Below are positions 19,097 through 29,038 of a stretch of DNA of 64,000 nt, one piece after another. The notes beneath the pieces are model-generated. The model was not told where the DNA came from. It was given only the letters and a program-made list of their open reading frames with translations, and did not search any database. Source of the stretch: Chitinimonas taiwanensis DSM 18899 (GTDB lineage: Bacteria > Pseudomonadota > Gammaproteobacteria > Burkholderiales > Chitinimonadaceae); contig NZ_FPKR01000008.1 in NCBI RefSeq assembly GCF_900119825.1, positions 1-64,000 on the forward strand, in the 5' to 3' direction. The position numbers and the translations under genes were made by a program. Position 1 is the stretch's first letter. Each line of letters opens with the position of its first letter.

Positions 19097-20032
19097 TTAC
19101 ACCTGAAAGCGGAAGCACTGGTGAATCTTGCGATTGCGGAAATCCTCGGGCACCGACTGGGCCGAGATATCGCGGCAGAGCGGCGCGAGCGAGGCGTCGA
19201 GCGTGAAGCCGCGCAGATTATTGCTGAAGTAGAGCACGCCACCCGGCATCAGCAGCTTCAGGCAGCTGTGCACCAGCGCCACATGGTCGCGCTGCACATC
19301 GAGGATGTCCTGCATCTTGGCCGAGTTGGAAAAGCTCGGCGGGTCCATCACGATCAGGTCGAATAGCTGGCCCTCATCGATGGCGGTTTCCAGGTAGCGG
19401 AACACATCGGCGCGCACCAGCTGATGGCGCTGCAGATCCACGCCATTCAGTTCGAAATTGCGCTTGGCCCAATCGAGATAGGTATTCGACAGGTCCACCG
19501 TCACCGAGCTGCTGGCACCGCCAGTGGCCGCGTACACGCTGAAGCTGCCGGTGTAGGCAAACAGATTGAGAAAGCGCTTGCCGGCCGCCTCCTCGCCCAC
19601 GCGCTTGCGGGTCGGACGGTGATCGAGGAACAGACCGGTATCGAGGTACTCATCCAGATTGACCCAGAACTTGCGCCCCTGCTCGTGCACGGCGAAGTCC
19701 TTGCTATGAAAGCCGGTGCGGCTGTACTGGAAATCGCCCTTCTGGCGCCGGCGCAGCTTGAAGGCAATCGTCTTGGGCTCCATGCCCAGTACCTCGGCCA
19801 CCGTGGCGCGCACCTCGGCCACCCAGGCCGCGTGTTCCTCGTCGCTCTGCTGCCAGCCGGTGTCGTATTCGGCCACATGGGCACGTGTGCCATACACATC
19901 CACCGCCACCGGGTATTGCGGGATATCACGGTCGTAGATGCGGTAGGCCTCGGTGCCGACGCGCTTGGCCCATTTGGCCTGGTGCTTGGCGCTCTTGGCG
20001 AGGCGGTTATGAAAGTCTTGCAAGGCCGACAT
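19097..20032 (-). CDS. class I SAM-dependent rRNA methyltransferase, RlmK/RlmI-like
   Basis: A 311-residue methyltransferase resembling the C-terminal (RlmK) half of E. coli RlmKL, which makes m7G2069 in 23S rRNA. Conserved blocks are FWVNLDEYLDTGLFLDHRPTR, the SAM-binding FLNLFAYTGSFSVYAATGGA and the DPPSFSN motif IV. There is no RlmL or THUMP part, so this is a single-domain version. It ends about 120 bases before pepP and may form its own transcript. Confidence 0.85.
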   Translation of the reverse strand: MSALQDFHNRLAKSAKHQAKWAKRVGTEAYRIYDRDIPQYPVAVDVYGTRAHVAEYDTGWQQSDEEHAAWVAEVRATVAEVLGMEPKTIAFKLRRRQKGDFQYSRTGFHSKDFAVHEQGRKFWVNLDEYLDTGLFLDHRPTRKRVGEEAAGKRFLNLFAYTGSFSVYAATGGASSSVTVDLSNTYLDWAKRNFELNGVDLQRHQLVRADVFRYLETAIDEGQLFDLIVMDPPSFSNSAKMQDILDVQRDHVALVHSCLKLLMPGGVLYFSNNLRGFTLDASLAPLCRDISAQSVPEDFRNRKIHQCFRFQV

Positions 20033-20071
20033 ACGGTTCCATTCGGGGTTGCGCGAAGCGCAGGGGGTGAA

Positions 20072-21001
20072 TCAGAGCTGGGCAATGAAGTCTGCCGCCA
20101 GGGCCAGGCCCTGGGCGGGCGCTTCCACGCCCTCGTGTTCGATGCTGAAAACGCCCGCATAGCCTTGTGCGAGCAGGCCATCCAGCAGCGTGCGCCAGGT
20201 GCTGGCGTCGTGGCCATCACCGGGTTTGACGAATTGCCAGGCGCGCTGATCACGCTGGGCAAACGGCGTGTGGTCCAGCCAGCCATGTTCGGCCAGCCGG
20301 GCCGGGTTGACCAGCAGATCCTTGACATGAAAATGTGCGACGGCGGGCCCGAGCAGCTGCACGGCCGCCAGCGGGTCTATGCCCTGCCACCATAGATGGC
20401 TGGGGTCGAGATTGGCGGCAATGGCCGGACCACAGGCGTCGCGCAGGCGTAGCAGCGTAGATGGCGAGTGCACGGCAAAGCCGCCATGCAGCTCGAGCGC
20501 AATCACCACGCCCAGCTCGCTGGCGCGCTGGGCCAGACCCTGCCAGTAGGGAATCAGTGCGTCCTGCCACTGGCGCTCCCACAGCGCGGCGTAATCGTCC
20601 GGCCAGGCCACCACCGGCCAGTTCGGCACACCGGGGCCGGGCTGGCCGGAGAAGGCCACTACCACCGGCACCTCGAGCGCATGCGCGCTTTCCAGCGCGG
20701 CACGCAGCTGGCGGTCATCGCGCGCCGCGCGTGCCGTTTCCGGGTGGAGTGGATTGCCATGGCAGGACAACGCAGCCAGGCGCACACCAGCCGCTTGGCT
20801 ATCAGTCCGTAAGGCACGCACGGCCGCCGGGTCGCGGGCCAGCTGCTCGGCATCGGCATGCGCGGTCGATGGCCAGCCACCCACGCCGAGTTCAAGCGCG
20901 CCTATGCCTTGCTCGGCGCAAAAGCGCAGCGCGGCCGGCAGATCGCGATCCTGCAGGGCGGTGCTGAACGCGCACAGGCGCGCGCTATGCCGGGCGGCCA
21001 T
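20072..21001 (-). CDS. sugar phosphate isomerase/epimerase-like TIM barrel
   Basis: A 309-residue AP-endonuclease-2-type TIM barrel. Likely metal ligands occur at the strand ends: Glu in IALELHGG, Asp/His in NLDPSHLWW, His in FHVKD and Glu in FSIEHEG. Members include isomerases and epimerases such as inositol-catabolic enzymes. The substrate cannot be told and no sugar pathway genes are nearby. The ATG at 21001 follows GGGAAGG and overlaps the 3' end of the GGDEF/EAL gene by 17 bases, so a longer reading from upstream codons is rejected. Confidence 0.83.
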   Translation of the reverse strand: MAARHSARLCAFSTALQDRDLPAALRFCAEQGIGALELGVGGWPSTAHADAEQLARDPAAVRALRTDSQAAGVRLAALSCHGNPLHPETARAARDDRQLRAALESAHALEVPVVVAFSGQPGPGVPNWPVVAWPDDYAALWERQWQDALIPYWQGLAQRASELGVVIALELHGGFAVHSPSTLLRLRDACGPAIAANLDPSHLWWQGIDPLAAVQLLGPAVAHFHVKDLLVNPARLAEHGWLDHTPFAQRDQRAWQFVKPGDGHDASTWRTLLDGLLAQGYAGVFSIEHEGVEAPAQGLALAADFIAQL

Positions 21002-22754
21002 GGCCTTCCCGCAGCAGCACTTCCAGCGCCTCGGCCGGCACCGGTTTGCTGAACCAGTAGCCCTGCGCGCTCTGACAACCGAGCTCGCGCAGGAAGTCGC
21101 GCTGCGCCTGGTTCTCCACACCTTCCGCCGTTACGGCCAGATCAAAGGCGCGCGCGATATGCACGATGGAGCGGGTGATCGCCACATCGCCGGCATGGCC
21201 GGGCAAGTCATCCACAAAGCTGCGGTCGATCTTCAGGCGATCAATCGGCAGCCGCTTCAGATAGGACAGTGAGGAATAGCCAGTGCCGAAATCGTCGATG
21301 GCCAGGCGCACACCGAGCGCCTTCAGCTGCTGCAGGCCGGCAATCGCATCCACGCTCTGCTCGGCCAGCACTCCCTCGGTCAGCTCCAACTCGAGAAAAC
21401 GTCCCGGCACCGCGCACACCTCCAGCATCTCGGCCAGGCGCGGCACGAACTGGCTCTGGCGGAACTGGATGCCGGAGATATTGACCGCCAGTACGAAATC
21501 ATCCCAGCCGGCGCGGCGCCATTGCGCGAGCTGGCGCAGGGCCGCACTCAGAATCCAGTCACCCAGCGGCAGGATCAGGCCAGTTTCCTCGGCCAGCGGA
21601 ATAAAGCTGGCCGGCGAAACCAGGCTGCCGTCGGCGGCGCGCATGCGTACCAGCGCCTCGGCGCCGATGATGCGCCCGCTGGCGAGGTCGATCAGTGGTT
21701 GGAAATGCAGGCTCAGCGACTCGTGCTCGAGCGCCGCGCGCAGCTGCATTTCCACCTTGCGCTTGTGGGCGGCCTGCTCGGCCAGCGGGGCGGCAAACCA
21801 GGTAAAGCGATTGCGCCCTTGGCGCTTGGCCTCGTACATGGCGATATCGGCGTGCTTGATCAGGGTCAGCCTGTCCTCGCCCTGCGCGGGGAAGCTGGCC
21901 ATGCCGATGCTGGCGCTGATCACATATTCATTGCCGGCGATCAGATAGGGGCGCACCAGCGCGCGCGCCACGCGCTGGGCAAAGGATTCGACCTCGAGTG
22001 GATGCGGCGAGGGATAAAGGATCAGGAACTCGTCGCCGCCATGCCGGCAGACGAAGCCGCTGTCCTCAACTTCGCCACGCAGGCGCAGCGCGATCTGCTG
22101 CAGCAGCGCATCACCGACCGTGTGGCCGTCGGTGTCATTGATCAGCTTGAAATTGTCGAGATCGAGGAAGAGCACGGCGAACTGCGCATGCTCGGCGCGG
22201 TATTGTTCGAAACGCTCGGCCAGATAAAGGCGGTTGGGCAGGCCGGTCAGCGGATCGTGACGCGCCTGCTGGCTGATCTGCTCCTCGGCTGCCTTGCGCG
22301 CGGTGATATCGCGCGCTACGCCGGCCGTGCCGATCAGGCTGCCGGTCTCGTCGAATACCGGCACCTTGATGGTCTCGGCCCAGCCAAAACCACCCTCCTC
22401 GCGATGAATCTTCTCCACCACCCGCTTGGGCTGGCCGCTCTGCATGACTTCACGGTCCTCGGCCAGAAAGTGCTCGGCCATCTCGGGCGGGCTCAGATCG
22501 CGGTCGGTCTTACCGATCAGGCTGTCGGGCGTGCAGTTGAACACGCTGGCGAACTTGCGGTTGACCAGCACGAAGCGGCTCTCGGTGTCCTTCAGCCAGG
22601 CAAGGTCATCAATGCTGTCCATCAGCGCCAGCTGCTGGGCCAGCAGCCCGCGCTGGCGGCCTTCGACCTCGGGCGCGGGGCGGCGACGCAGCCATAGCGC
22701 GGCGAGCAGGCCGCCGAGCAGCATCGCCAGGATCAGCAGGACCAGATAGGCCAT
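20985..22754 (-). CDS. PAS-GGDEF-EAL cyclic-di-GMP enzyme
   Basis: A 589-residue membrane-anchored signalling protein. It has one N-terminal transmembrane helix (2-24) and a PAS domain (about 43-155) ending in GVARDITARKAAEE. An intact GGDEF motif is at 239-243 and the EAL motif at 366-368, with DDFGTGYSS at 487-495 and ELTEG for metal binding. Both catalytic motifs look intact, so it could make or hydrolyse c-di-GMP; the net activity is unknown. It is downstream of coaD by six bases. Confidence 0.93.
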   Translation of the reverse strand: MAYLVLLILAMLLGGLLAALWLRRRPAPEVEGRQRGLLAQQLALMDSIDDLAWLKDTESRFVLVNRKFASVFNCTPDSLIGKTDRDLSPPEMAEHFLAEDREVMQSGQPKRVVEKIHREEGGFGWAETIKVPVFDETGSLIGTAGVARDITARKAAEEQISQQARHDPLTGLPNRLYLAERFEQYRAEHAQFAVLFLDLDNFKLINDTDGHTVGDALLQQIALRLRGEVEDSGFVCRHGGDEFLILYPSPHPLEVESFAQRVARALVRPYLIAGNEYVISASIGMASFPAQGEDRLTLIKHADIAMYEAKRQGRNRFTWFAAPLAEQAAHKRKVEMQLRAALEHESLSLHFQPLIDLASGRIIGAEALVRMRAADGSLVSPASFIPLAEETGLILPLGDWILSAALRQLAQWRRAGWDDFVLAVNISGIQFRQSQFVPRLAEMLEVCAVPGRFLELELTEGVLAEQSVDAIAGLQQLKALGVRLAIDDFGTGYSSLSYLKRLPIDRLKIDRSFVDDLPGHAGDVAITRSIVHIARAFDLAVTAEGVENQAQRDFLRELGCQSAQGYWFSKPVPAEALEVLLREGHGRPA

Positions 22755-22760
22755 CGCGGC

Positions 22761-23270
22761 TCAGCCCGCCGCGCCCTGCAGCGACATCTCGATAAAACGC
22801 CGATGCACGGGGGCCGGCACATATTTGCGCAACACCTCTTCCCAACCGGTCGGGCCGACCAGGCCCTTGATCATGGTCGAGCTGACTTCAGCGATCTCGC
22901 GCGGCGGCATCAGGAAAATCGTGTCGATGCTGGGCACCAGATCGGCATTCACATAGCGCATGGTGCGCTCGAACTCGTAATCGCTGGCGGTGCGGATGCC
23001 GCGCAGGATGTAGTTGGCATGCATGGTCTGCGCGTAATTGACCAGGAACTGGTTTTCGAAGCTGGCCACCTTCAGGCGCGGCAGATGGCTCGTGCACTCG
23101 CGCAGCATCGCCTCGCGCTCTTCCACCGTGAAGGTGCTGCGCTTGTCCGGGTTCACCCCGATGGCCACGATCATCTCGTCGAACAGCTCATAACCCTGCT
23201 CGATCATCCATAGATGGCCGTTGGTCACAGGGTCGAAGCTGCCGGCATACACGGCTCGTTTGATCGTCAT
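22761..23270 (-). CDS. coaD: phosphopantetheine adenylyltransferase
   Basis: A 169-residue nucleotidyltransferase that makes dephospho-CoA from 4'-phosphopantetheine and ATP, the penultimate step of CoA synthesis. The signature [18 protein letters not shown], the [12 protein letters not shown] loop and [11 protein letters not shown] are present, and the length is normal. It is the first gene of the minus-strand run with the GGDEF/EAL and TIM-barrel genes. A long AT-rich intergenic region separates it from the divergent binding-protein gene. Confidence 0.97.
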   Translation of the reverse strand: MTIKRAVYAGSFDPVTNGHLWMIEQGYELFDEMIVAIGVNPDKRSTFTVEEREAMLRECTSHLPRLKVASFENQFLVNYAQTMHANYILRGIRTASDYEFERTMRYVNADLVPSIDTIFLMPPREIAEVSSTMIKGLVGPTGWEEVLRKYVPAPVHRRFIEMSLQGAAG

Positions 23271-23380
23271 GGTCTGTCTCTCCTCGGGCCGCCCATTCTA
23301 GGCGAATAAGCGGCAAGCGCCGATAAGACCAGTTAAGTCAAAAAGCAACGCAATCAAAGGTTTTTTCGCATGCCAAAAGA

Positions 23381-23429
23381 ATATTGCAATACCACTTTGC
23401 ACAATAATCAAACCATATTGTAACCACTT
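23381..23429 (+). promoter_or_regulatory. paired repeats upstream of the LivJ-type gene
   Basis: In the AT-rich gap between coaD and the divergent binding-protein gene, ATATTGCAATACCACTT (23381-23397) is echoed 34 bases later by ATATTGTAACCACTT (23415-23429). The first copy also sits in an imperfect inverted repeat, ATTGCAA/TTGCACAAT (23383-23405). The spacing is close to three helical turns, which suggests tandem sites for one regulator. No clear -35/-10 pair could be fixed. Confidence 0.4.
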
Positions 23430-23480
23430 AAGCATAAGCGCACACTGCCGCGCACCGCTTACCTACCGTGGAGACAGCTT

Positions 23481-24602
23481 ATGCGCAGCATCGGAGTCGG
23501 CCTTGTCAGCCTGTTGATCAGCCTGGCCAGCCAGGCCGCCATCGTGATTGGCCAGAGCGCCCCCTTGTCCGGCGTAGCCGGCGAATACGGTCGCCAGGTC
23601 GCCCAGGGCGCACGCGCCTACTTCCTGTGGCTGAACGAGCACGCGGGCGGCATCAATGGCGAGCCGGTCAAGCATCTGTTGTACGACGACGGTTTTGATA
23701 GCGCACGCACCCTGGCCAATACCCGTACCCTGATCGACGATGACCAGGCGGTGGCACTGATGGGCTATTTCGGGGCCGATGCCACCCACCAGCTCTTGCA
23801 GCGCAAATGGCTAGAGCAGGCTGGCATCCCGCTAGTGGGCGTGGCGAACGGTGCGCGCACGGTACGCGAACCCGGCTCGCCCTTCCTGTTCCATACCCGC
23901 GCTGGCCAGCGCGAGGAAGTGAGCAAGCTGATTGCGCAGATGAAGGGGTTGGGCCTGGCCGAGATCGGCGTATTCCATGCCGACGACAGCTTTGGCCAGG
24001 ATGGCCTGCGCGCGGCCGAACAGGCGGCCAAGGCGGCCGGCGTGCGCATCGTGGCCAGCGCCAGCTATGCCAGCAATAGCGCGAATGTCAGCGCCGCGGT
24101 GGCCAAGCTGGCAGCCGCCAACCCGCCCGCCATCCTGATGATCTCGATCACCAAGCCCAGCGGTGCGTTTATCAAGGCCTATCGCGGCCAGGGCGGCAGC
24201 GCGGCGCTCTACCACACCTCGACGCTGGACTTCGACCAATTGGTGGACGAGATCGGCGCTACGCTCGCCCACGGCCTGGCCATCGCCCAGGTCTACCCCT
24301 ACCCCTGGGATAGTCAGAGTAAGCTGATCCGCGAATTTCGCACCGCGGTCAGCAACTACGCCTCCACCTCCACGCCCATGAGCTATGCCGCGCTGGAGGG
24401 TTACATCATGGCCAAGCTGCTGGCCGAGGCGATCAGCCGCGCCGGCCCCAAACCCAATCGCGCCAAGGTCTATCAGGCGCTGGCCAGCCTGGGCGAAACC
24501 AATTACGGCGGCTTCCGCCTCGACTACGGCCCCGGCCGGCGCGTGGGCTCGCGCTTTGTCGAGCTGACCATCATCAACCAGAAGGGTGAGCTGTCGCGCT
24601 AG
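23481..24602 (+). CDS. LivJ-type periplasmic binding protein
   Basis: A 373-residue exported protein of the branched-chain amino-acid/amide binding family. The signal peptide ends near SQA. It then has IVIGQSAPLSGVAGEYGRQV, the NEHAGGINGEPV block and a type I binding fold. It lacks any linked livHMGF transport genes. A 378-residue paralogue lies convergent at 24796-25932, sharing the near-identical C-terminal motif RRVGSRFVELT. GGAG precedes the ATG. Confidence 0.85.
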   Translation: MRSIGVGLVSLLISLASQAAIVIGQSAPLSGVAGEYGRQVAQGARAYFLWLNEHAGGINGEPVKHLLYDDGFDSARTLANTRTLIDDDQAVALMGYFGADATHQLLQRKWLEQAGIPLVGVANGARTVREPGSPFLFHTRAGQREEVSKLIAQMKGLGLAEIGVFHADDSFGQDGLRAAEQAAKAAGVRIVASASYASNSANVSAAVAKLAAANPPAILMISITKPSGAFIKAYRGQGGSAALYHTSTLDFDQLVDEIGATLAHGLAIAQVYPYPWDSQSKLIREFRTAVSNYASTSTPMSYAALEGYIMAKLLAEAISRAGPKPNRAKVYQALASLGETNYGGFRLDYGPGRRVGSRFVELTIINQKGELSR

Positions 24603-24795
24603 GGAGGCCCTGAACCATTCAGCCCCTCAGCCATGAGTGCATCTCCCGGCAAAGCCGGGTGCTCGCCGGCCGCGATTGCGCAATGATTCCCCGTTGTTTT
24701 ACTCCCCCCTCCGCCGCGGGGCACCACGCAGCAGCGCGACAGGACATTGAATCAGCGCTGCCTAGGCGCCGCCGCTATCCAACTCCGCCGCGGCA

Positions 24796-25932
24796 CTAGC
24801 GCGTCAGATTGCCATTCGCGCTGATCATGGTCAGCTCGACAAAGCGCGAACCCACGCGGCGCTCGACATCGAAATCGAGCACGAAGCCGCCCAGATCGAA
24901 ATCGTTCAGGCCGGCGAGCGCCTGCACCAATGCCTCGCGGCTGGCGCCCTTGCCGGCACGGCGCAGCGCCTCGATGGCGGTGCGGCCGGCGATATAGCCC
25001 TCGATCGAGGCATAGGACAGCTTGGCGCTCTTCGGTGCATGCGCGCGCATGGCGGCTTGGTAGTCGCGTACCAGCTTCAGGCGCGTATCAGCCGGGTAGG
25101 GGTAGACCTGGGCAATGCCCACGCCGCGCGCCTGGTCACCGCCGACCAGCTGGACGATTTCCTCGTAATTGGCGCTGGACAGGTTGTAGAGCTGGGCCGT
25201 GCCGCCTGCGGCGCGGAAGTGCTGGACGAACAGCCCGGCCGGGCGGCTCTGCGCGAGCAGTAGCACCGCATCCGCGCCAGCCTTGGCGAGACTCTGCGCA
25301 GCGGCGCCCGCCTTCTGCCCCTCGCCATCCAGCTTCGCCTGTGCAAACGGCGCCAGGCCACGCGCGCGCAGTGCCTGCTGGGCCAGCTGCTGAACGCTGG
25401 CGCCGAAATCATCATCCTGCGCGAGTAGCGCCACGCGGCGCATGCTGAGCTTGTCGACCAGCAGGCTGACCATCTTCTCCACCTCGCCCTGGTAGCCGGT
25501 GCGCAGATGGAAGGCATAAGGGCCGGCCTGGCTGAGCACCTGGGCCGCGCCCGAACCGCTGCCTACCAGGGCAATGCGCTGCTCGGCCAAGAGGCGCGCC
25601 AGCTCGCTCGGATCGTGATTGCCGTGGTAGCCGAGCAGCAGGCTGGCTTTCTCCTGGCTGATCAGGCTGCGGGTATTGGCCAGGGTCTGGGCCGGCTTGC
25701 CCTGGTCGTCGAGCAGGGCCAGGCGCAGGGTTTCACCCTGGATGCCGCCGGCCTTGTTGGTCTCTGCAATCGCCACCGCCACGCCCAGCGACAGGCCACG
25801 GCCGCTATCGCCGGTAGGGCCGGACAGCGCGGCCGACTGGCCGAGCACGATCTCGGCCCGGGCGGCACCCGCCAGCAAGGCCAGGGTTAGATAAAGGGAG
25901 GGCAAGGCGAAACAGCGCAGGCAAGACCGCAT
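24796..25932 (-). CDS. LivJ-type periplasmic binding protein (paralogue)
   Basis: A 378-residue exported binding protein homologous over its length to the convergent gene at 23481-24602. It shares IVLGQSAALSGPTGDSGRGL, the TLANTRSLI segment, AQVYPYPADTRLKLVRDY and the C-terminal RRVGSRFVELTMI. The signal peptide ends at ARA. As with its partner, no transporter genes are adjacent. The 193 bases between the two stops hold only a small CCCGGC hairpin at 24645-24659. Confidence 0.85.
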   Translation of the reverse strand: MRSCLRCFALPSLYLTLALLAGAARAEIVLGQSAALSGPTGDSGRGLSLGVAVAIAETNKAGGIQGETLRLALLDDQGKPAQTLANTRSLISQEKASLLLGYHGNHDPSELARLLAEQRIALVGSGSGAAQVLSQAGPYAFHLRTGYQGEVEKMVSLLVDKLSMRRVALLAQDDDFGASVQQLAQQALRARGLAPFAQAKLDGEGQKAGAAAQSLAKAGADAVLLLAQSRPAGLFVQHFRAAGGTAQLYNLSSANYEEIVQLVGGDQARGVGIAQVYPYPADTRLKLVRDYQAAMRAHAPKSAKLSYASIEGYIAGRTAIEALRRAGKGASREALVQALAGLNDFDLGGFVLDFDVERRVGSRFVELTMISANGNLTR

Positions 25933-26107
25933 AGAGTTGCTCCAAGTCTGGGTGGGTAGGCGCCAAGGTGTCGTGGCTGCCGGAGCGGCAGCATGCCCTT
26001 GGTCGTGACCCGGCCTGATGGGTGTCTCATGCCCGGCCGGGCCGCCCGCAGTCTAAGCGCTTTGGTACTTTTCTTACGGAAAACTGACTAACCGTGTTGC
26101 AAATTAG

Positions 26108-26136
26108 AAAAAAGCCACCCCGCGGGGTGGCTTTTT
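26108..26136 (-). terminator. terminator of the dpp operon
   Basis: A 10-bp stem AAAGCCACCC/GGGTGGCTTT (26111-26120 and 26125-26134) has a CGCG loop and T-runs on both strands. It lies 21 bases past the dppF stop and should end the minus-strand dpp transcript; it could work in both directions. Confidence 0.85.
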
Positions 26137-26156
26137 GAACGCCGAGCGCTGCGCGA

Positions 26157-27140
26157 TCAGGCGTTAATGGTTTCCACATGGTGGCAGGCCACCAGGCGGT
26201 CATCCACCTGGCGCAGCTGCGGCACTTCCTGCTTGCAGCGCTCGCTGGCATGCGGGCAGCGCTTGTGGAAGCTGCAACCGGAGGGCGGATTGAGCGGGCT
26301 GGGCAGCTCGCCCTGGATCTTGATCTTGATGCGGCGGTCTTCCTCGCGGATGGCCGGGGTCGCACTCATCAGCGCCTGGGTGTACGGATGCAGCGGCTTG
26401 GCATAGATGCTGGCCTTGCTGCCGTATTCGACCGTAGAGCCCAGGTACATGACCATCAGATCGTCCGCCACATGCTCGACCACGCTCAGATTGTGCGAGA
26501 TGAACACATAGCCGGTGTTGAACTCGTCCTGCAGGTCCATGAACAGATTAAGGATCTGCGCCTGGATCGACACATCGAGCGCCGACACCGGCTCATCGGC
26601 GACCACGATCTTCGGGTTGAGGATCATGGCGCGCGCAATCGCGATGCGCTGGCGCTGGCCGCCCGAGAACATGTGCGGGTAGCGGTGAATATGCTCGGGG
26701 CGCAGGCCGACCTTGGCGACGATGGCCTTGATCTTTTCCAGGCGCTCGGACTTGCTCAGGCCGGTATTGATCATCAAGGGCTCGTCCAACGTAGCCAGGA
26801 TGGTCTTGCGCGGGTTCAGCGAGGCATAGGGGTTCTGGAACACCATCTGCACCTTGCTGCGCATGGCCTTCAGCGTGGCCTTGTCGGCATGGGCCACATC
26901 GACGCCTTCGACCAGCAGCTGACCCGAGGTGGCCGGCTCGATCATGGTCAGCTGGCGTGCCAGGGTGGACTTGCCGCAGCCCGATTCACCGACCACCGCC
27001 AGCGTACGCTTAGGCTGCAGGCTGAAGGACACACCATTGAGTGCCTTGACCGTGGCGTGGCCCTTGAGGAAGCCGCGGCTCACTTCGTAGTAGCGGGTCA
27101 GGTCGCGCGCGACCAGCAGCTCGTTGTTCTGCTCAGCCAT
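26157..27140 (-). CDS. dppF: dipeptide ABC transporter ATP-binding protein DppF
   Basis: A 327-residue ABC ATPase with Walker [11 protein letters not shown]-loop QNPYASLNP, signature [14 protein letters not shown] and Walker [13 protein letters not shown]. The C-terminal oligopeptide-transporter extension has the cysteine cluster [14 protein letters not shown], as in DppF/OppF. It energises peptide import with DppD. It overlaps dppD by eight bases and is the last gene of the operon. Confidence 0.93.
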   Translation of the reverse strand: MAEQNNELLVARDLTRYYEVSRGFLKGHATVKALNGVSFSLQPKRTLAVVGESGCGKSTLARQLTMIEPATSGQLLVEGVDVAHADKATLKAMRSKVQMVFQNPYASLNPRKTILATLDEPLMINTGLSKSERLEKIKAIVAKVGLRPEHIHRYPHMFSGGQRQRIAIARAMILNPKIVVADEPVSALDVSIQAQILNLFMDLQDEFNTGYVFISHNLSVVEHVADDLMVMYLGSTVEYGSKASIYAKPLHPYTQALMSATPAIREEDRRIKIKIQGELPSPLNPPSGCSFHKRCPHASERCKQEVPQLRQVDDRLVACHHVETINA

Positions 27141-28113
27141 GCTGGGCGCTCCCTTCGATGTTCAGCGGGTAGAAGCAGCGCACGCGGCCGGCTTCGCCCA
27201 GCAGTTGCGGACGCTCGCTGCGGCAGCGGTCTTGCGCAAAGCGGCAGCGCGGGCTGAGCAGGCAGCCCGTCGGGCGGTCGTAATGACCGGGCACGATGCC
27301 GGGCAGGGCCGACAGGCGGCGCGCGCCCTTGTTGTGCTCGGGAATCGCGTCGAGCAGGGCCTGGGTATAGGGGTGATGCGGCTGGGCGAACAGCTTGGCC
27401 ACCGGCGCCTCTTCCACCACCTGGCCCGCATACATCACGCAGATGCGGCGGGCCATTTCGGCCACCACGGCCAGATCATGGGTAATCATGATCAGGCCCA
27501 TGTTGTGCTCTTTTTGCAGCTTGGCCAGCAGATCCATGATCTGGGCCTGGATGGTCACGTCCAGCGCCGTGGTCGGCTCGTCGGCGATCAAGAGCTTGGG
27601 GTTGCAGGCAATCGCCACCGCAATCATCACGCGCTGGTTCATGCCGCCCGACAGCTGGTGCGGATAGGCATTGAGACGGTTCTTCGCGTCGGGAATCTCC
27701 ACCAGTTCCAGGAGCTCCAGCGCGCGCTGCTCGAGCGCCGCGCCGCGCAGACCCATATGCACCTTCAGCGATTCCTTGATCTGGAAGCCGACCGTGTAAG
27801 CAGGGTTCAGGCTGCTTAAGGCATCCTGGAAGATCATCGAGATGTCTTTGCCGACGATCTTGCGGCGCTGGCTGGGCGAGAGCTTGAGCAGATCGTGGCC
27901 GTCGAACACCAGCTCGTCAGCCGTCACGCGGCCGGGGGCGTCGATCAGGCCCATCAGCGCCATCATGGTCACCGACTTGCCGGAACCCGATTCACCGACG
28001 ATGCCGACCAGCTCGCCGCGCTCGATCTCGAAATCCAGGCCATCCACGGCCGGGAAGGGATGCGCGAGCGAACCGAACTCGACGCGCAGGTTTTTGATTT
28101 TCAGCAGGCTCAT
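27133..28113 (-). CDS. dppD: dipeptide ABC transporter ATP-binding protein DppD
   Basis: A 326-residue ABC ATPase with Walker [10 protein letters not shown], signature [14 protein letters not shown] and Walker [13 protein letters not shown]. The C-terminal cysteine-rich oligopeptide domain ([14 protein letters not shown]) is typical of DppD. The ATG at 28113 follows GGAG; a GTG two codons upstream is less likely. It pairs with DppF and the two permeases. Confidence 0.93.
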   Translation of the reverse strand: MSLLKIKNLRVEFGSLAHPFPAVDGLDFEIERGELVGIVGESGSGKSVTMMALMGLIDAPGRVTADELVFDGHDLLKLSPSQRRKIVGKDISMIFQDALSSLNPAYTVGFQIKESLKVHMGLRGAALEQRALELLELVEIPDAKNRLNAYPHQLSGGMNQRVMIAVAIACNPKLLIADEPTTALDVTIQAQIMDLLAKLQKEHNMGLIMITHDLAVVAEMARRICVMYAGQVVEEAPVAKLFAQPHHPYTQALLDAIPEHNKGARRLSALPGIVPGHYDRPTGCLLSPRCRFAQDRCRSERPQLLGEAGRVRCFYPLNIEGSAQHG

Positions 28114-28122
28114 GGCCACTCC

Positions 28123-29028
28123 TTACGCTGCGCGCTTCAGGCGCGGATCAAGCGCATCGCGCAGGCCGTCGCCCATCAGATTGATGGCCAACACCGAGAT
28201 CAGGATGGTCACACCCGGCATGGTCACCACCCAGGGCGCGCGTTCGATGTAGTCGCGCGCGGCGGACAGCATGGTGCCCCACTCGGGCGTAGGCGGTTGC
28301 ACACCCAGGCCCAGGAAGCCCAGCGCAGCCGCTTCAAGCACCGCGCTGGAAAAGCCCAGCGTGGCGTTCACGATCAGCGGCGCCATGCAGTTGGGTAGCA
28401 CGGTCACGAACATCAGGCGCAAGGTGCTGGCGCCGGCCACGCGGCTGGCGGTCACATATTCCTTGTTGATTTCGGCCATGGCGGCAGCACGGGTCAAGCG
28501 CACATAACTGGGCAAGGTGCCGATCGCGATCGCGATCATGGTGTTAATCAGACCAGGTCCGAGGATGGTGATGATGCAGATGGCCAGGAGCAGCGAAGGC
28601 AGGGCCAGCATGATGTCCATCAGGCGCATGATGACCGGGCTCAGATAGCGCTGGAAGAAGGCCGCCATGAGGCCCAGCACCACGCCCGGAATCATCGACA
28701 TCACCACCGACATGAAGGCGATCATCAGCGAGACCTGCGCGCCGTGGATCAGGCGCGACAGGATGTCGCGCCCCAGCTCGTCGGTGCCGAACAGGAACTG
28801 CGTCGAACCGCCTTCTGCCCAGGCCGGCGGCGTCAGCATATGGTCACGGTATTGCTCGATTGGGCTATGCGGCGCGATCACGCCGGCAAACAGCGCACAG
28901 AACAGGATGAACAGAAAGATGAACAGGGCCACCACGGCGCCCTTATTGGCCGAGAAGCTCTGCCAGAACTCTTTCAGGGGTGAGGGGAAGCTGGGCACGG
29001 CTTCCACGGTTTGAACCGGTGTCGTCAT
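28123..29028 (-). CDS. dppC: dipeptide ABC transporter permease DppC
   Basis: A 301-residue inner-membrane permease. It has an N-terminal cytoplasmic stretch, a first transmembrane helix at about 30-50, the LFGTDELGRDILSRLIHG segment conserved in DppC/OppC, and an ABC-coupling EAA loop near EYVTASRVAGAS. It forms the channel with DppB. AAGGAAG precedes its ATG, and it follows dppB by ten bases. Confidence 0.93.
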   Translation of the reverse strand: MTTPVQTVEAVPSFPSPLKEFWQSFSANKGAVVALFIFLFILFCALFAGVIAPHSPIEQYRDHMLTPPAWAEGGSTQFLFGTDELGRDILSRLIHGAQVSLMIAFMSVVMSMIPGVVLGLMAAFFQRYLSPVIMRLMDIMLALPSLLLAICIITILGPGLINTMIAIAIGTLPSYVRLTRAAAMAEINKEYVTASRVAGASTLRLMFVTVLPNCMAPLIVNATLGFSSAVLEAAALGFLGLGVQPPTPEWGTMLSAARDYIERAPWVVTMPGVTILISVLAINLMGDGLRDALDPRLKRAA

Positions 29029-29038
29029 GATGGCTTCC

